Below are positions 41,076 to 53,114 of a stretch of 64,000 nucleotides of DNA, one piece after another (the first letter of the stretch is position 1; the number at the start of each line of letters is the position of its first letter). Made by a program: the position numbers and the translations under genes. The stretch spans positions 62,001-126,000 of the forward strand of contig JADNRX010000048.1 in the NCBI GenBank assembly GCA_015501595.1, read 5' to 3'. The notes below the pieces were generated by a model, which searched no databases, had not been told where the DNA came from, and saw nothing but the letters and a program-made list of their open reading frames with translations. This DNA comes from Hymenopellis radicata. Lineage: Eukaryota > Basidiomycota > Agaricomycetes > Agaricales > Physalacriaceae.

Positions 41076-43679
41076 CTACTGCTCTTGCGGTGGTAACGAC
41101 CAGTACTTTGGGCACAGAGCCTTCCATTCCTGAGGGTAATCTGCGCATGCGGACCCGCAATGTTGTCAGCCGGCGCTTCAGCAAAGGCAATGGCAAGCCC
41201 CGCTTCCAGATGCCAGTCGATGTGGCTAGAGTCGTGGTTAGCTGTCATTACAGCATGAAATTTATGGACATACCAATGCAAGAACCACGCGCCGGGGTTG
41301 TCAGTGAAGAATCGGAAGGTGGTGTTACCACCGTTGACTAAGAAGAGATTAGACGGGAATGAGGACGCGGATTATATGCGTACTCGGCACTACATCCCTA
41401 CGAGCCGGGTTGACAAAGTTAAATTCATCGGTATTCGACTCCCGGATTACATCAAAGTTATGGCCGTGCACTTTGAGCCAGAAGTCAGGATAGAGCTGAG
41501 TCAACGGGTACGGAAAACTCACGATGGAACGGGTGGCACCCGTACCCGGAATAGATATGTCGATAGTCTTGTTTGGCGGGAGTAAGAAAACCTGGAAACA
41601 TCAGATACGCGCCCAAGGACCGTTCGCTGTAGACGACTCACTTGCTCCTGAAAAAATTGTCAGCCGAAATCAACAGTTGAAACATGAATTCACGAACAGA
41701 TGGTAGGAAGTCCTGGGGCTGGAACGCGCCACTCAGGATCTGTAACAACACGGGAACTGGAGGCGAGAGGTACGAGATGCCGTTGATGTCGAAGAACGGC
41801 GGATTCGGCTGGATGGAGTGTGAGCAGACTAGATTAATGACATTCCGGACAAATCACACCTGAGCAATGTTCAACACATAATGCACGTCAGCCACCCCAT
41901 TTCCGAGCTACGCGATTACTGTTAGTACACAACGATCAGATGCGAAGAATACAGCACGTACTTTTCCTGGACCCTCAGATGCAATGGGCTGTCGAATAGA
42001 AGTCAGACATATGCGTATTGACGTGAAGGTGGCGCCTCACATGCATGAGTCCATCGTCCAACTTGACTCCTGCAGTTCTCTCCGTCGTCGGCTCTGCTTT
42101 AGGTGCGCCAGCATATCGAAGAATGGCGCGTGTCAGATTAGGATCGACTGAGAACCTATTAGTATCGCGCTCTAGCGTCAACGCTGAAAGAACTAACGAT
42201 TAGGGTTTCGGGTAGGGCTGCCGCCTGTGAGACTGGGGTCGTGGCCATCAGTGATACGGAAGGTTTAAGGAATGCGGACACGTACGGAGCGCGTATCCAA
42301 TAGTTTCCAACGGGTTGATCTGCTTTGACAATAACGGAGACACGTTGCGCTGTGAAAGTATCAATGCAGGTCACATCAGGTGCTAAGATCAGTCGACGAA
42401 CCAGCATATACATCAACGTTCTCAACTGTGACCGGATCGTGCTCAACGCCATCCAACTCCATGGCATCCATGAGATGGTTATCGATGGAGAACGTGAAGA
42501 AAGGACGACATGCGATCGAAACAAGGCGGAACCTTAAATGATTAAAGGACGTTAGAAGACAAAGACGATAGATACACAATATCCACCTGTAGCGTTTGCC
42601 CGGGACGACATTGATAACCGCATAGTCGACCAATGGCTATCAGCATTCATCAAGATTGATACTCGTAAATAGGGCATAGAGATGCTTACCCCTCCGACAT
42701 AGCGTCCACGCCCGTTGATCAAACCTGGGGAAACGTTCAGAGACCGTCGAAGACATACATAGGAATGGCATCTACCAGAGTCAGGAACCCTATGAATAGA
42801 GAACATTGAGCACCTGATATGCATGAGAAAGGTCAGTACTCACGGAACCGAACCGGTCTTGAAGAAGTCATTCTGGCCGTCTGGGGCAAAGACGTGATAC
42901 CAATCGGCTAGTGTGATGATGGTACTTTCTGCCAACCAGGTCAACGGCCTGCACATCAACACCATACAGAATAGGCTTACCATCATCAACATCGTACAAG
43001 CCCTTTAGGGGATCCTTTGGATCTAGGGAAAGCAATGTGAAGCGAATCAAAGCGATGAGAAGGAAGTATTGACCATAGACTATGAACACGCCCCGGAAAC
43101 CATCACAGTACTGAGTCGACAAGTGAGAGTGATACCAGTAGCTCCCAGTTTGTTCGGCAAGGTCGAACGAATACGTGAAGTCGTCTCCAGGAGCAACAGG
43201 GCACTGGTTGACAAAGCTATACACCAATATCAGTCGAGGAGCGAACGGAAAGAGGATGCTTACGCAGGCCCATCCATGCCAGATGTTCGCGCTTGAAAGA
43301 ATCCATGCCAGTGCTGAGACGAAGGTATTCAGCTTCACGTATGTCGTTGGTGAGAAAGACTTACAATAGAATAACTGCGCCGCATGTTCGTATCGGAGAG
43401 CCTATTATGCGTGACGATCTCAACGGAGTCGCCCTTCTGAGCTTTAATCAGAGTACCCGGGAATGTCCCTCCAGGCGTAATCGCACTATACGCCTCTCAG
43501 CGATCATAAGCTTCGATAGTAGGAATAACTCACGAGCGCGAAAAGCCGTCCGGAGCGATGACTGTATTGACGATGGGCATGTCAAAGCGACGCACCCCGC
43601 CGCCGCCAGAGAAATAAAGGACGCTAGAAAGAGCCATTTGGTGGAGAACCGCATCCTGGAGGGCAGATGCTTCATTCAT
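41076..43679 (-). pseudogene. Laccase-type multicopper oxidase with two frameshifts
   Basis: More than ten exons are readable. The start (43679 or the internal Met MALSSVLYFSGGGG, a weak signal peptide) leads to MPIVNTVIAPDGFSRS, ITPGGTFPGTLIKAQKGDSV, the copper loop HWHGFF and YWYHSHLSTQYCDGFRG. Middle exons give STIITLADWYHVFAPDGQND, LINGRGRYVGG, VDYAVINVVPGKRYR, RLVSIACRPFFTFSID and VGNYWIRAP. Late exons give ILSGAFQPQDFLPS, a 6-nt exon (41642-41647, EQ), VFLLPPNKTIDISIPGTG, HPFHLHGHNFDVI and [18 protein letters not shown], ending [18 protein letters not shown] at 41076. HPFHLHGH is one frame off from the preceding exon (near 41535), and the PQEW end is again off-frame (near 41145). Laccases oxidise phenols outside the cell; this copy is probably dead unless these are sequencing errors. 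Confidence 0.8.
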
Positions 43680-45181
43680 AGGTGCGATGAGGCTTTTATA
43701 TGACCAGGATGGTGGAAAACGGCGTGAGTCAATTAAGCGCGGTTATGCCAAGCTCTGCAGGGCACCTACTGGAACGATATGCGTGAGATACGAATGAATT
43801 GACGGTGCCGGGGTTCTCTCACCTTGTTTGATGTGCTTTGAGAAAAGATGACTACTCCAATCGCGGTTCGCGGCGCGCGTTCCAGGTAGTAGATCATTTG
43901 ATCGTCCCGTACATCAGTGAAAAGAGTCAAAACCTGGTACTGAAATAGTGCAGCCCAAAAATATACCGTTCACGGAGCAAACGAACTAACACTGCGGAGC
44001 AGCAGCAGTTACGAAACGTAGTCGTACACGTACAGACTGTTGAATGTTCTCATCATCAGGCTGAGACTCCCACGCACGCGTGACGTCCGTACTGGAAGGG
44101 GGTTGTCCCAGGTACAGCGAGGAACACCATCCACTGTGAGAATCGTACAACTACTTTCGGCGTCTTGGCGGTAGCGCGGTCGTCGGGCGCTTCCGTTCAG
44201 GGCAATACAATGACGGTTCGTCATGAGCAAGTATCAAGAACAGATGTAAGAATGTAACCTTCATCGTGGGCGTTGGAAAGATTCAAAGAATGAAATGGTG
44301 ATTTAGGGCCGGCCTGGGGAGAACATCGCCGGTGCCAAGCCGGTGCCGACACCTGTACTTAATTCCACAGACACGGTACAGGCACCTGGCTGTGTTCTTC
44401 TGTTCATGTCGGCCTGGGTATCTGCGTGCGAATTGAACAAGTCACTCCCACGCGGTTGTTCAATGTTCTCACCTTGGCCCAGAATTGACAGCCGTGACGT
44501 TTCCTTTCATTCGGGTACTCACTCCCAGCCGAACACTTCAACTTCAAGTGGCTTTCCGTCGCGTACGAGTAGGACGGCAATCGTCTAGGTCGTGTTCGTC
44601 CTGAAAATGTGTGTCGTGGTAAGCATTCACTCTTATCAGGTATACCGTGACTCAGCTCAAGCTATCGTCAGGAGATTTCTCGCAAATCTCGATGCGGTGT
44701 AGTGCACCGCTCCGAAAGATGGGGGCGCCGCCTTTCTATCATGATTAACGACCATTTCCTTCTGGGACTGCCTTCGGATGCTCCTTCAATGTCCCCTGAC
44801 CAACCCTCCTTCCATGCCCTCAATACTGTGCCTCCTCCCTTGAAACTTGTCAAGGAGAAAGGTGCTATGAAAAAGAACGGCGGTTTTCTTGTTCGAGAAT
44901 AACATCGAAGCGACGCCTCGTAGTACTGAATGAGCTGGATCCGATCCAAACGTTTTTCCCTTCCCTCCTTATTCGTTGAATCGTCAAGCACGCGCAGAAT
45001 CGCCAACTGCTTTCCCTAAAGTTACGACGAACAATCTGACCACTGCTTCTGGAATCTGGGCTCCAGTGTGTTGAAATTGGAAATCTGTATCCAAGACGCG
45101 TCTCCACGATCACGAGGCCGAGTGCATGTTATTTGCGCTTATTGTTTGTTGGGGAGTCAGCCTTGTCTAGACACCATCACC
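43680..45181. other. Intergenic, 1.5 kb, no gene
   Basis: Probable promoter of the laccase gene and of the divergent F-box gene. It has GGTGCC-type inverted words at 44325-44395 (GCCGGTGCCGACACCTGTAC and GGTACAGGCACC). No supported coding segment. Confidence 0.5.
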
Positions 45182-47620
45182 ATGGCCGACCGCAAGCGAC
45201 AGAAAACCGGTACCACCCGTTCAAAGAAAACGACCGCTAGGAATGCTGGCAAGCGCACAAAGCAGAGCGCGTCTCGCCTCAAAGATCTATCGGATCTTCC
45301 CTACGATACGCTTTTAGAGGTTCGTGACCTGGAATCCTGCCGGCGCGTCTAACGAAAGCCTTCAGATCTTTTCTTACTTGCTGCCTCTGGATCTACTCAA
45401 TTTGTCCTGGGTCAACCAGTCTCTCCGCGGCGTTCTTATGACGAAGTCCTCGAGAAGCGTATGGAAGGCTGCTAGAAAGAACGCACAAGAAATGCCCGAG
45501 CCTTTCCCGGGCATGTCGGAGCCTGCCTGGGCCTGTCTTGTTTTTGTCAAGAAATGCAATGTACGCTCTCATCATCTGCCCACTTCATCGTCTTACTCTT
45601 TCCAGGTTTGTTGGAAGAAATCTGTGAAGAGTGCCGATTTGTACCTCCGCTGTCGGCTCTGTCCTGCCTGCTCAGAGACCCTGTAAGTTTGGTATGACCA
45701 TTTCACTGCATTAATTTGAATATTTTTTAGCCTGGTTAGACAAGACGAGGATAGGACGTCTGTACTAGTGAGGGGAAATTATCCCTTTGACGTCAAGTTT
45801 CTTATGCTTGTGACCCATGGCACCAGTAGGTTCTCGGTGTAATGGTCTACGTGCTACCTCTCATATCGTTCTGTAGCTTACGGTCATAGCAAAAGCCCGG
45901 AAGAATGTGCGTTAATGTCGGATTATGACGCTATCGAAGCCGAGCTGAGTGCTGGTGCCGCCAAAGCGGACCCCGAAGGCTTTGCCCGCGAGAAGTTCAA
46001 GAAGAATCAAGAAATATACGCGGTTAGTTTGTCAAGCCTAGATGTATTCTAGACTGATTAGTCTCTCCAGCATGCTGGTGTGTGCGAGAAATGGCAAAAC
46101 CGTTGCAATAATGCACGCGAAAAGGAAATACAACAGATGAAGAGAAACCGGAAGCAAGCGTAGGTATAGCGACATTAGCGTTTCGCTCCTTGCTCACCGA
46201 TTGATCACAGCATACGCGATAGATTATGCCAGCTCGGATATACCGCGGAACTCAGAATCATGTCAGCAGTAAGGATGCAAGATGCCTTTGACAACCACCC
46301 GTTTGTCAAAAAGAGCCAACCTCTAACGGACCGTAGTATGAACTAAGCTTTCTTCAATGTCACCATGTATTAATTTTTCCTGCAGTATGGGCCAACATTA
46401 GCGATGAGATGATCGCGTTCGCCGAGCAACTCAGGGAGAAGCGTCTTCTCCGAGACCGCCGGGCACTCGTTGTTTCGCGTCGCAAAGTTGCTATTCCCAT
46501 CTTCCTCGACTTCAAGAGCAATCTCGCGCGGAACCAGCCTGCCAGCTTCTACCCATCCATAGCCGATTTCATCCACTCCGACTCTGTCAAAGCGATCATC
46601 GAGGACCCTGGTGATGCACCGGTCAGTGAGGTCGCCTTCGCACAGGTTGTGCCACAAATGCGAGAGTGGTTCAGTGCTTGGCGCATAGACGTACATTCTC
46701 AGCTTCTCAAAATCGCGAATTCTGAACCGTCAACCCAAGACTTGTCACCGGAGGCGACTATCAAGCGACTGCAACTCGTCTCGTGCGGCGTAATCTGTGA
46801 CAAATGCACCCACTACCCCACCTCTAACCCACCAGCTCTATTCAGACGCCGTAACAGGAGCACTACTCTCTTCTATCCCGACTATCTCACGCACACCTGC
46901 GCTCACAGTCAGCCCGACACCGATCTCCGAGATATCCTTAGAGATCTCGACGACGGCGCCTTGGAGTTTGGCCGATTCATGAGCCGCCGCCCGTTCCACG
47001 TTAACGTGTATAAACGTAGTCCTGTCGTCCAGCCGGCTATGGAGGCGGTCGTGCGCTTGGTTGGATTGGAATTGTCTACTGCAACTGTCGACGATATGGA
47101 TTCGGCTGACTGTCTCTTCGAGTGTGGCGTCTGTACTGCGGCTGTCGGAGAAGAGTGGACACAACGTCAGTTGTATGGTTGGCGTCAAATGGTAATGTCC
47201 TCTTCTTTCCATATCTGCATCGCTCAAGGCTATGCGGTTAGATTCGTCATGTTCCCGAAGAGCATTTCTTGAACCGCGAGGCGGCGAGCGAGTCTATCAC
47301 TGCAATTCGCGCTCCAAGTGACGTACCTTCTGGGTGGCACGTTGCGGAAACACTGTACGAATCCATTCAGCACGAGTGCCTGCATTGTCGCGATTGTGCG
47401 CAGGAGACCCGTGGCGGTCTGACATACGAGGAATTGACGAAACACTTTCGACAAACGTATGTTATATCAAGTTCTTTTGCGACGGGCTAATCGACGCGCT
47501 TGTAGGCATAATAATGATCTGCCTGTGGAAGGTGTCGATTACCAACGGATGCTTGGGATGCCATCACAGCCGCGTCGAATGGAGGTGCACCTTAAGAGGC
47601 AGGTGCTTCGTGCAGCGTAG
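45182..47620 (+). CDS. F-box protein, intact member of the CxxCW family
   Basis: Start ATG at 45182 (CACCATGG context). N-terminus basic (RKRQKTGTTRSKKTTARNAG), F-box LSDLPYDTLLE, intron, IFSYLLPLDLLNLSWVNQSL, EMPEPFPGMSEPAWACLVFV and KKCN joined to VCWKKSVKSADLYLRCRLCP, a CxxCW...CxxCxxC motif that may bind zinc. Then MSDYDAIEAELSAGAAKADP, HAGVCEKWQNRCNNAREKEI, RLCQLGYTAELRIM and NISDEMIAFAEQLREKRLLR. The long exon to about 47190 has GVICDKCTHYPTSN, FYPDYLTHTCAH and DDMDSADCLFECGVC. The last exons are HFLNREAASESITAIRAPSD, HECLHCRDC and HNNDLPVEGVDYQRMLGMPS, ending at 47620. It is a probable SCF adaptor; the target is unknown. It is the template that identifies the broken copy at 29701-40860. 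Confidence 0.87.
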
Positions 47621-47839
47621 CCCGCACCAATTGTTCCCTTGTATTACGACCTTGGCTTACCTCTATATACATTCTGGCTTTCCAAATCACTTCATTAATG
47701 CTGGTGTCTACCACCGGCGTCAGATCCGTCGTGCTAATCGGAATCGGTAACCTCAGGGCTGGTTGTCCTTTTCTTATGCAAACACGTCGGTTCGTAGGAA
47801 GCCCACTGGTGAGTCTAAGAACTACTCGAAGATAACGTG

Positions 47840-48300
47840 TCATTCTCGGATGAGAATACTAACACAACTATTTACGTGGATTCTTCGTCTTCGGTTGCAC
47901 ACTCTTGGCCTTCTTACGAGACCCCGTCGAACGTCATGGACCTGCCTGTGGACGGGCAGATGCATAGGGCATAGTTGGACCTCCAGGGGAAGCAGTGTTC
48001 CTTTGTCGCTTCGGTACAAAGACCAAGGTCAAACCGCCACCTCCTGCTGATGCGCACGAGGACGAGGGCTACATCACGCACCAGCTACAGGATCGCAACG
48101 ATCCGCGCATCCTGCTCAGGCGGAAAGAAAGGCAAGCATATATGGCGAAGCACAATGTCTTTTCGAGGAGGAGGAGGCTGACAGCCGCGCCGAAAGAATC
48201 CCAAGAGTCGATAAACTACTGTACACCGATGTGCAGCCGCCTACAAGACGGTCAACGAGAGTCCAGGCCGGCCTCGGCCCCCTCCTGTCGCGTCTAAGAA
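47840..48300 (+). pseudogene. Decayed coding fragment, unidentified
   Basis: Two coherent protein-like segments: NTTIYVDSSSSVAHSWPSYE ..MDLPVDGQ (about 47856-47960) and GPPGEAVFLCRFGTKTKVKP ..DEGYITHQLQDRNDP ..ERQAYMAKHNVF (about 47975-48160). No start or consistent splice links them. It could be the C-terminal end of a lost gene. Confidence 0.3.
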
Positions 48301-48586
48301 GCGATTGAGGTCCACGACCCCAAGTTCAGCGAATTCCGTCGATGTAACACCGTCAAAACACCAAGAGGATGGCTTCTAGGGAGTCCCTGCTGTACGTTGA
48401 AAATGATCATGGTAGATATTAGAAGATCCTTTCAAGCTCTCATTCGCCATTGATATCCTATGTATTACTATCGTTCTTACATTGCTACTGAGTGTCATTA
48501 TTGTACATATACTTAGTCAGATTCTTGTTGTCCTTCACTCGTGTACGTCCAAAAAATGTTGTCCGACAACCAGCGCTGAACGGGCG

Positions 48587-49706
48587 TCACCGGCGGCGTC
48601 TATCGAGCAGTTTTACGGTATACGATTTTCGAGCAGCCTCCTGGAATGCAAGGTTGGACTCGGACGCGTATGTCCAGATCTCAGTCAACCGCTTGAAAGC
48701 CTTCAGTTGTTTTATAACAGCATCCTAATCATTGCTGAGCACTCGGTCGGGTACTACAGTAAAAAAAATGAAAACATACGTTTTCAGATTCATCGCGATT
48801 TAGCGTGACTCGCCCGAGGATGCGCAGATTTGGAGCTGCCTTTGAAAGGCCTGAACAGATTGAAATACACGTGAGGAACATACGGAACGAGGAGGAAAGC
48901 ACTAACTCTTCAGTTGTTTCAGATCTAATTGAAAATCCTTAACCTCTTCAACGCGAGGGCACACTGCCCGTATAGCTGAGATCAGCTTGGACGATTCCAT
49001 GTTCGTGAATTCATTGGCGGTCACGATACGTACTTCTGGGCAACACCGCAAGACGTTGTGAGCCTGGGTAGGGAGCTCAATTTCACGGATATGGCGGAAC
49101 GTGTAACCGTCGAAGCCTTCCTTGAGATGCGTGGTCATTGCAGTGTGGGCTTTAGCAACGACGAGCTTGGTGACACTTGTAAGCTTGAAGAGGCAGGCGG
49201 CGAAGGCAGGGAGGACTTGTTCGCTGCGGCGACGCGTCAGAATTACTCGGACAGTGCTAGATGTCAAGTAAGTATATAAAGACGGCTGTCAGTCAGGAAA
49301 TATAAACGTACTGGACAAGAGGATGTAAGTGCGTTAATTGAATAAGAACATTGCTCTTCCTCTCCAGGTCGTCCGCGAGCCCCTTCGACCAATCTTCTCG
49401 CGGGTCAGGAAACAGACCTAGATGTCCGGAAAACTATAGCTCACCTCCGGGATAACGGGAACGAACCACCTCAAATACAGACCAAGTCATGTCGAGAGTG
49501 ATATTCCTGAGGTGTCTGCACGTCCGGGAGAGGGCAAACAACGTATCATGACGATCTAGTTCGTCAGGAGACGATTCCGAGATGATGAGGAGAATCAATT
49601 CGGTTGGAAGAGCAGAAAAGAGGGGTTTTCCGATGCCGGCAGGCGTGAGCGAGAGGTCTACTTCCCTGCCTGAACGCGCTTTTTTCGAAGGACCAGCTTT
49701 CGGCAT
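48587..49706 (-). CDS. F-box-like / leucine-rich protein
   Basis: Start MPKAGPSKKARSGREVDLSL at 49706, then an F-box-like core ALPTELILLIISESSPDELD and LFALSRTCRHLRNITLDMTW. Exons continue GLFPDPREDWSKGLADDLER, TVRVILTRRRSEQVLPAFAA, KLTSVTKLVVAKAHTAMTTH, EIELPTQAHNVLRCCPEVRI, then LSKAAPNLRILGRVTLNRDE and, after a last intron, DAVIKQLKAFKRLTEIWTYA, ending KLLDRRRR at 48587. The LPTE..L.I start and the repeated L..L.L pattern fit the F-box/LRR type common in mushrooms. It is short (about 300 residues). The target is unknown. Confidence 0.72.
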
Positions 49707-50585
49707 GGAAACAGGTGAGAATGTGAGCCGTTAGGGGTAGCCATCAAAATTGAAATGTGACACAACACTCCCACGCCTCAGTATTTTGTGCTGAACAGAT
49801 CCAGACGATAACCATACCGTTTGCCACCCAAGCTGTGAAAGGTGGTGCGTAAGTCGAACTAGACATAGGTAAGAGGATGAAGTCGGGAGCTCGGCACTGT
49901 GCTGTCAACCGCGTGAGTGGGCACTTATCGAACGCACCACAGGTACCAGTTGGAGGAAAAAGTAAGACGGGTGCCATGTATTACCTCCCTCATACCTCAT
50001 ACCTCACTTCTGCGACTCGTCGTCCGTGGCAGAGTCTAGCCTACAGATTATTCATGCGATATAGTCCTGACAAGACACTGGACGACCGTCCGTTATGAAC
50101 AGTGGGAACATATCGGTGAAGAATGTAAGCGACTACGACACATATGTTCTCCCGAGGAGCTGCCAAAGGAGTCTGCAAGAATCTTCACACTAAGCTACGG
50201 CCTGGCTGCGCATGTCCAAGGTCCAATCCACAAAATCGCCTTGCCAAGGACCGTTCAGGAAAGATAAAACACGGTGGGTGCACGGCCTGGAGCAACAATC
50301 ACACCAGAGAAAACTCATTCCGCTAGACGTGTTTTCGCGTGGTAAAGCGCCGAGGAGAATCCACTTGGAATGGAGAACATGATGGTTGGAAGGATGAAAG
50401 CAAGCGTGGGAATATCTTTCAGAAGCAATATTGAACTGACGCCAATGTCCAAGGCTGAGCGAAGCCACCACGACGCAACGCAACATATTCCGCGGACCTT
50501 GCTACTGTTTCTGTCTCAGCCTATCGGGCACTCGCACGTTGACTTTCATTTATCCTACAAGATCATTTATAAACCGGCGAATATG
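49707..50585. other. Intergenic, no gene seen
   Basis: No coding segment with supporting borders. Open frames of 60-100 codons on both strands overlap each other and lack motifs. Confidence 0.45.
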
Positions 50586-51196
50586 CTATTGATCACCTGC
50601 TCCTCCATGAATCGCTTCGAACTCTTCATCTAGTATCGCCATATCAATGATATCCTCCCAATGACCATTCCGCCAATTGCACTTCCTCCGCGTTCCTTCT
50701 ACCTTGAACCCTCTATTCAAGCCGTCTAGTAGTTCCCATTCATTACTGAAACGTTAAAGACTCACAATTTTTCGTACAGCCTTACCCCACGCTCATTCCC
50801 TCCAAACACTTGGAGGCTCACGCGGTGCATCCCAAGCTCGAGAAACGCGTGGTCCACCAACCACGTCATCGCCTCCGTTCCATACTTCCTCCCCCACCAT
50901 TTCCTCCCGATAAAGATCTCTACAACAGCATCTCGGTTCTTCGCAGAAGGGATCCGCAACCCAATGACACCGATGATTTCGTGTGTGTCTAACGTCTCCA
51001 TTACGGCCTTTACTAGGACAGACATGTCCGTCTCTGCAGCACTCCGGAAGACAGCGGCGAAACGCGGTTCGCTCATAGGAGCACAATAGGTGGTGCTGCC
51101 AGTGGATTGTACGAGGGGATCGTTCCAGATAGCGCGCAGAGGGTCGCAGTCGGATGTTTTTAGTTCGCGCAAGAGCAGATGTTCAGTGGTGTACAT
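50586..51196 (-). CDS. GNAT-family N-acetyltransferase
   Basis: Two exons. The first (from MYTTEHLLLRELKTSDCDPL) has LLLRELKTSD at the N-terminal strand, ETLDTHEIIGVIGLRI and VVEIFIGRKWWGRKYGTEAM, where the R-x-x-G-x-G/A acetyl-CoA loop is represented by GRKYGTEA. It continues MTWLVDHAFLELGMHRVSLQ and NERGVRLYEKL, then across a 57-nt intron GFKVEGTRRKCNWRNGHWED and IIDMAILDEEFEAIHGG. This is the normal order of the RimJ/RimL-like acetyltransferases, which transfer acetyl from acetyl-CoA to an amine; the substrate is unknown. The same frame is open upstream to a Met at 51313; I chose 51196 because the family similarity begins there. Confidence 0.87.
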
Positions 51197-51481
51197 GGAC
51201 GTTGCTGAATCGACTGTGGTCTTAACATGTTCAGTATCAGTTCGACGTTTTATGATGGTTTGGCGTACTGCGGCGTATTGCAGTGGTGAGTAGTGCGCAG
51301 TTGACGAGCACATGTGCTGGGGATCTCGGTAACGCAGGACGAGGTGCGTTTGACTGCGGAACGAGTAGAGCTTGAGTCAGAACAGGTTTCATCGGTAGAG
51401 TTGTACAGTTGGGATTGGCTACATCGGAAATTAATGTTGACCTCTATAGTTCTGAAACGCTTGACGCGACAGGTCGTCATC

Positions 51482-52698
51482 TTAATACACAACGGCGCAG
51501 CGAACTTCAATGCTGCTTCTAAGAAATTCTCCATCTGGCCTATCCTTATTGATGACTGAGGGCCCATAAGCTTCTCTTCACAAGGCTGAATTCCGTCACA
51601 CTTACACGAGGTATGCGCCACATATGCCGGATTGCCATTTTCATGCGCCACCACTACAAGTGTCTGTTAGAACAGAAGAAACAGCTTCCATAAATGCGAG
51701 TCGTACTGCTGTCGAACTGTCTGAATAGCAGAATTTCATCTGGCATTTGGTCATGAAGGTAAACCCACTTCAATTTTGCTGAACATGAGGTGAGGATGAT
51801 ATTATTCAGACGCGACTAGGACTCTCACGGTTAAATTTGACGTAGTAGCCGCCGCCAAACTGCAAAACAGGATTAGCGGACCAGATTCAAATTGAGGGCG
51901 TTGAAGTGGACTCACCATGTCGGTTGTTTGGTCGAGGTCGACCGGGTCTAGAGAACGCCCGTCGCAGAGAACAAGGGGCGCATCAGTCACCGGGCCCTTC
52001 AAGGGACGCCATATGTTTCTCGTAGTCGTCTGAGCTTCAGTGGGTTGGTGTTGGTTGCGGATGAAGAAATGCTTACATCATGGCGAGTCTGTTGGCAGTC
52101 GAGTACGGCGTGCCAGGACCAAAGGCTTTCAAGACCTCGTCGGCTACGCGCTCGCGATTGACATCGATGTGTGCAGCAGAAGACGGCTCTTGAGCAAGTG
52201 TCTTGAAAGCCTGATCGTCGTTGCTGAGAGTGTCGTCATCTGAGGTAGTACTGGTCACTGTTCGTTGTCTACAAACTCTTCAGAGGTGGGATATTCAATA
52301 AGAATGAAATCCGACCGTAGGTTCCAATTCATAGGCGCACAGGCTCGGGCTCCTAGGAATACCTTTAGCCATCTGCGGGCCTAATCAGTCTGTTGTGTAC
52401 GGGTAGACACCACCGCGGATGACAGAACGTACTCGCAAGCTTCTTTCGCGCATCGGTCTTCCCATCCGTCTCCAGAGTTAATGCCATTGAAAGGGACTGT
52501 CTTCCAAGTGAACCCGGTGACATCGAAAGAAGGATGATATCCATCTTCCCGAAGATTATGAAGAGGGACATTGTGCGCCCGCACGTAAAGTGTCTCGCCA
52601 CTGGGTACCCGCGAGATGAACGGAATCGCGAACGATCCAGGAGACGAGGGGTCACAGACAAAGTTGAGGTCTGCTTTGAGGGTAGGACTGCGCGACAT
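51482..52698 (-). CDS. CmcJ/NvfI-like oxygenase family protein
   Basis: Start MSRSPTLKADLNFVCDPSSP at 52698, then VPLHNLREDGYHPSFDVTGF, a later exon WLKVFLGARACAPMNWNLRS, and AAHIDVNRERVADEVLKAFG with an HxD pair as in iron/2-oxoglutarate-type active sites. Across an intron comes INIWRPLKGPVTDAPLVLCD (the WRPL..P..D.PLALCD block), then GRSLDPVDLDQTTDM, FGGGYYVKFN, KWVYLHDQMPDEILLFRQFD and a final SSIEVRCAVVY ending at 51482. These blocks in this order define the CmcJ-like family, whose members include cephem-methoxylase subunits and fungal NvfI-type meroterpenoid oxygenases. Substrate unknown. One joint between EFVDNE and the TSTTSDDD segment (about 52255) was not resolved. Confidence 0.75.
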
Positions 52699-53033
52699 GA
52701 TGGTGAGAGTCAATGGAGAGATGTCAATCCTGTCGATCACGAGTACAAACGGATACCCTGGGCCTTTGACCAGCAACCACGAGCATCAATACCGACGCGT
52801 CCTTCGCCGCTCCCGATGCTGTAGCCACCCAAGCCGCCGACGTCGTGCACAACGGCCCAGAGGTATGGACAGTTCCCTGGTCGCGCCCGCGTCTAGGCTG
52901 CCTGATCTCTAGATCTATAGCATCATAACACGCCATTGAGTCCGCCTTGTTAGCCATCTGTCCTGTTGGTAGGTGTTTCGAACTTTCATTGTCAAGCAAA
53001 AATTGAAAAGTTTTAACAGGTTATGGGCCCCAT

Positions 53034-53114
53034 TCCGAGCTGCCTGGTTCGAACAGGCGACATCAAGATGATATCCATTACAGTCTTGCGCTCTTCCAAC
53101 TGAGCTAAGGTCGG
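53034..53114 (-). tRNA. tRNA-Tyr (anticodon GTA) with short intron
   Basis: On minus: acceptor CCGACCT, D-arm GCTCAGTTGGAAGAGC, anticodon stem CAAGA, loop CTGTAA, an insert of about 8-9 nt, stem TCTTG, then T-arm GCCTGTTCGAACCAGGC and acceptor AGCTCGG plus discriminator A. The GTA anticodon and an intron after position 37 are typical of eukaryotic tRNA-Tyr. One acceptor pair is C-C (the usual 3' strand would be AGGTCGG). Confidence 0.85.
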
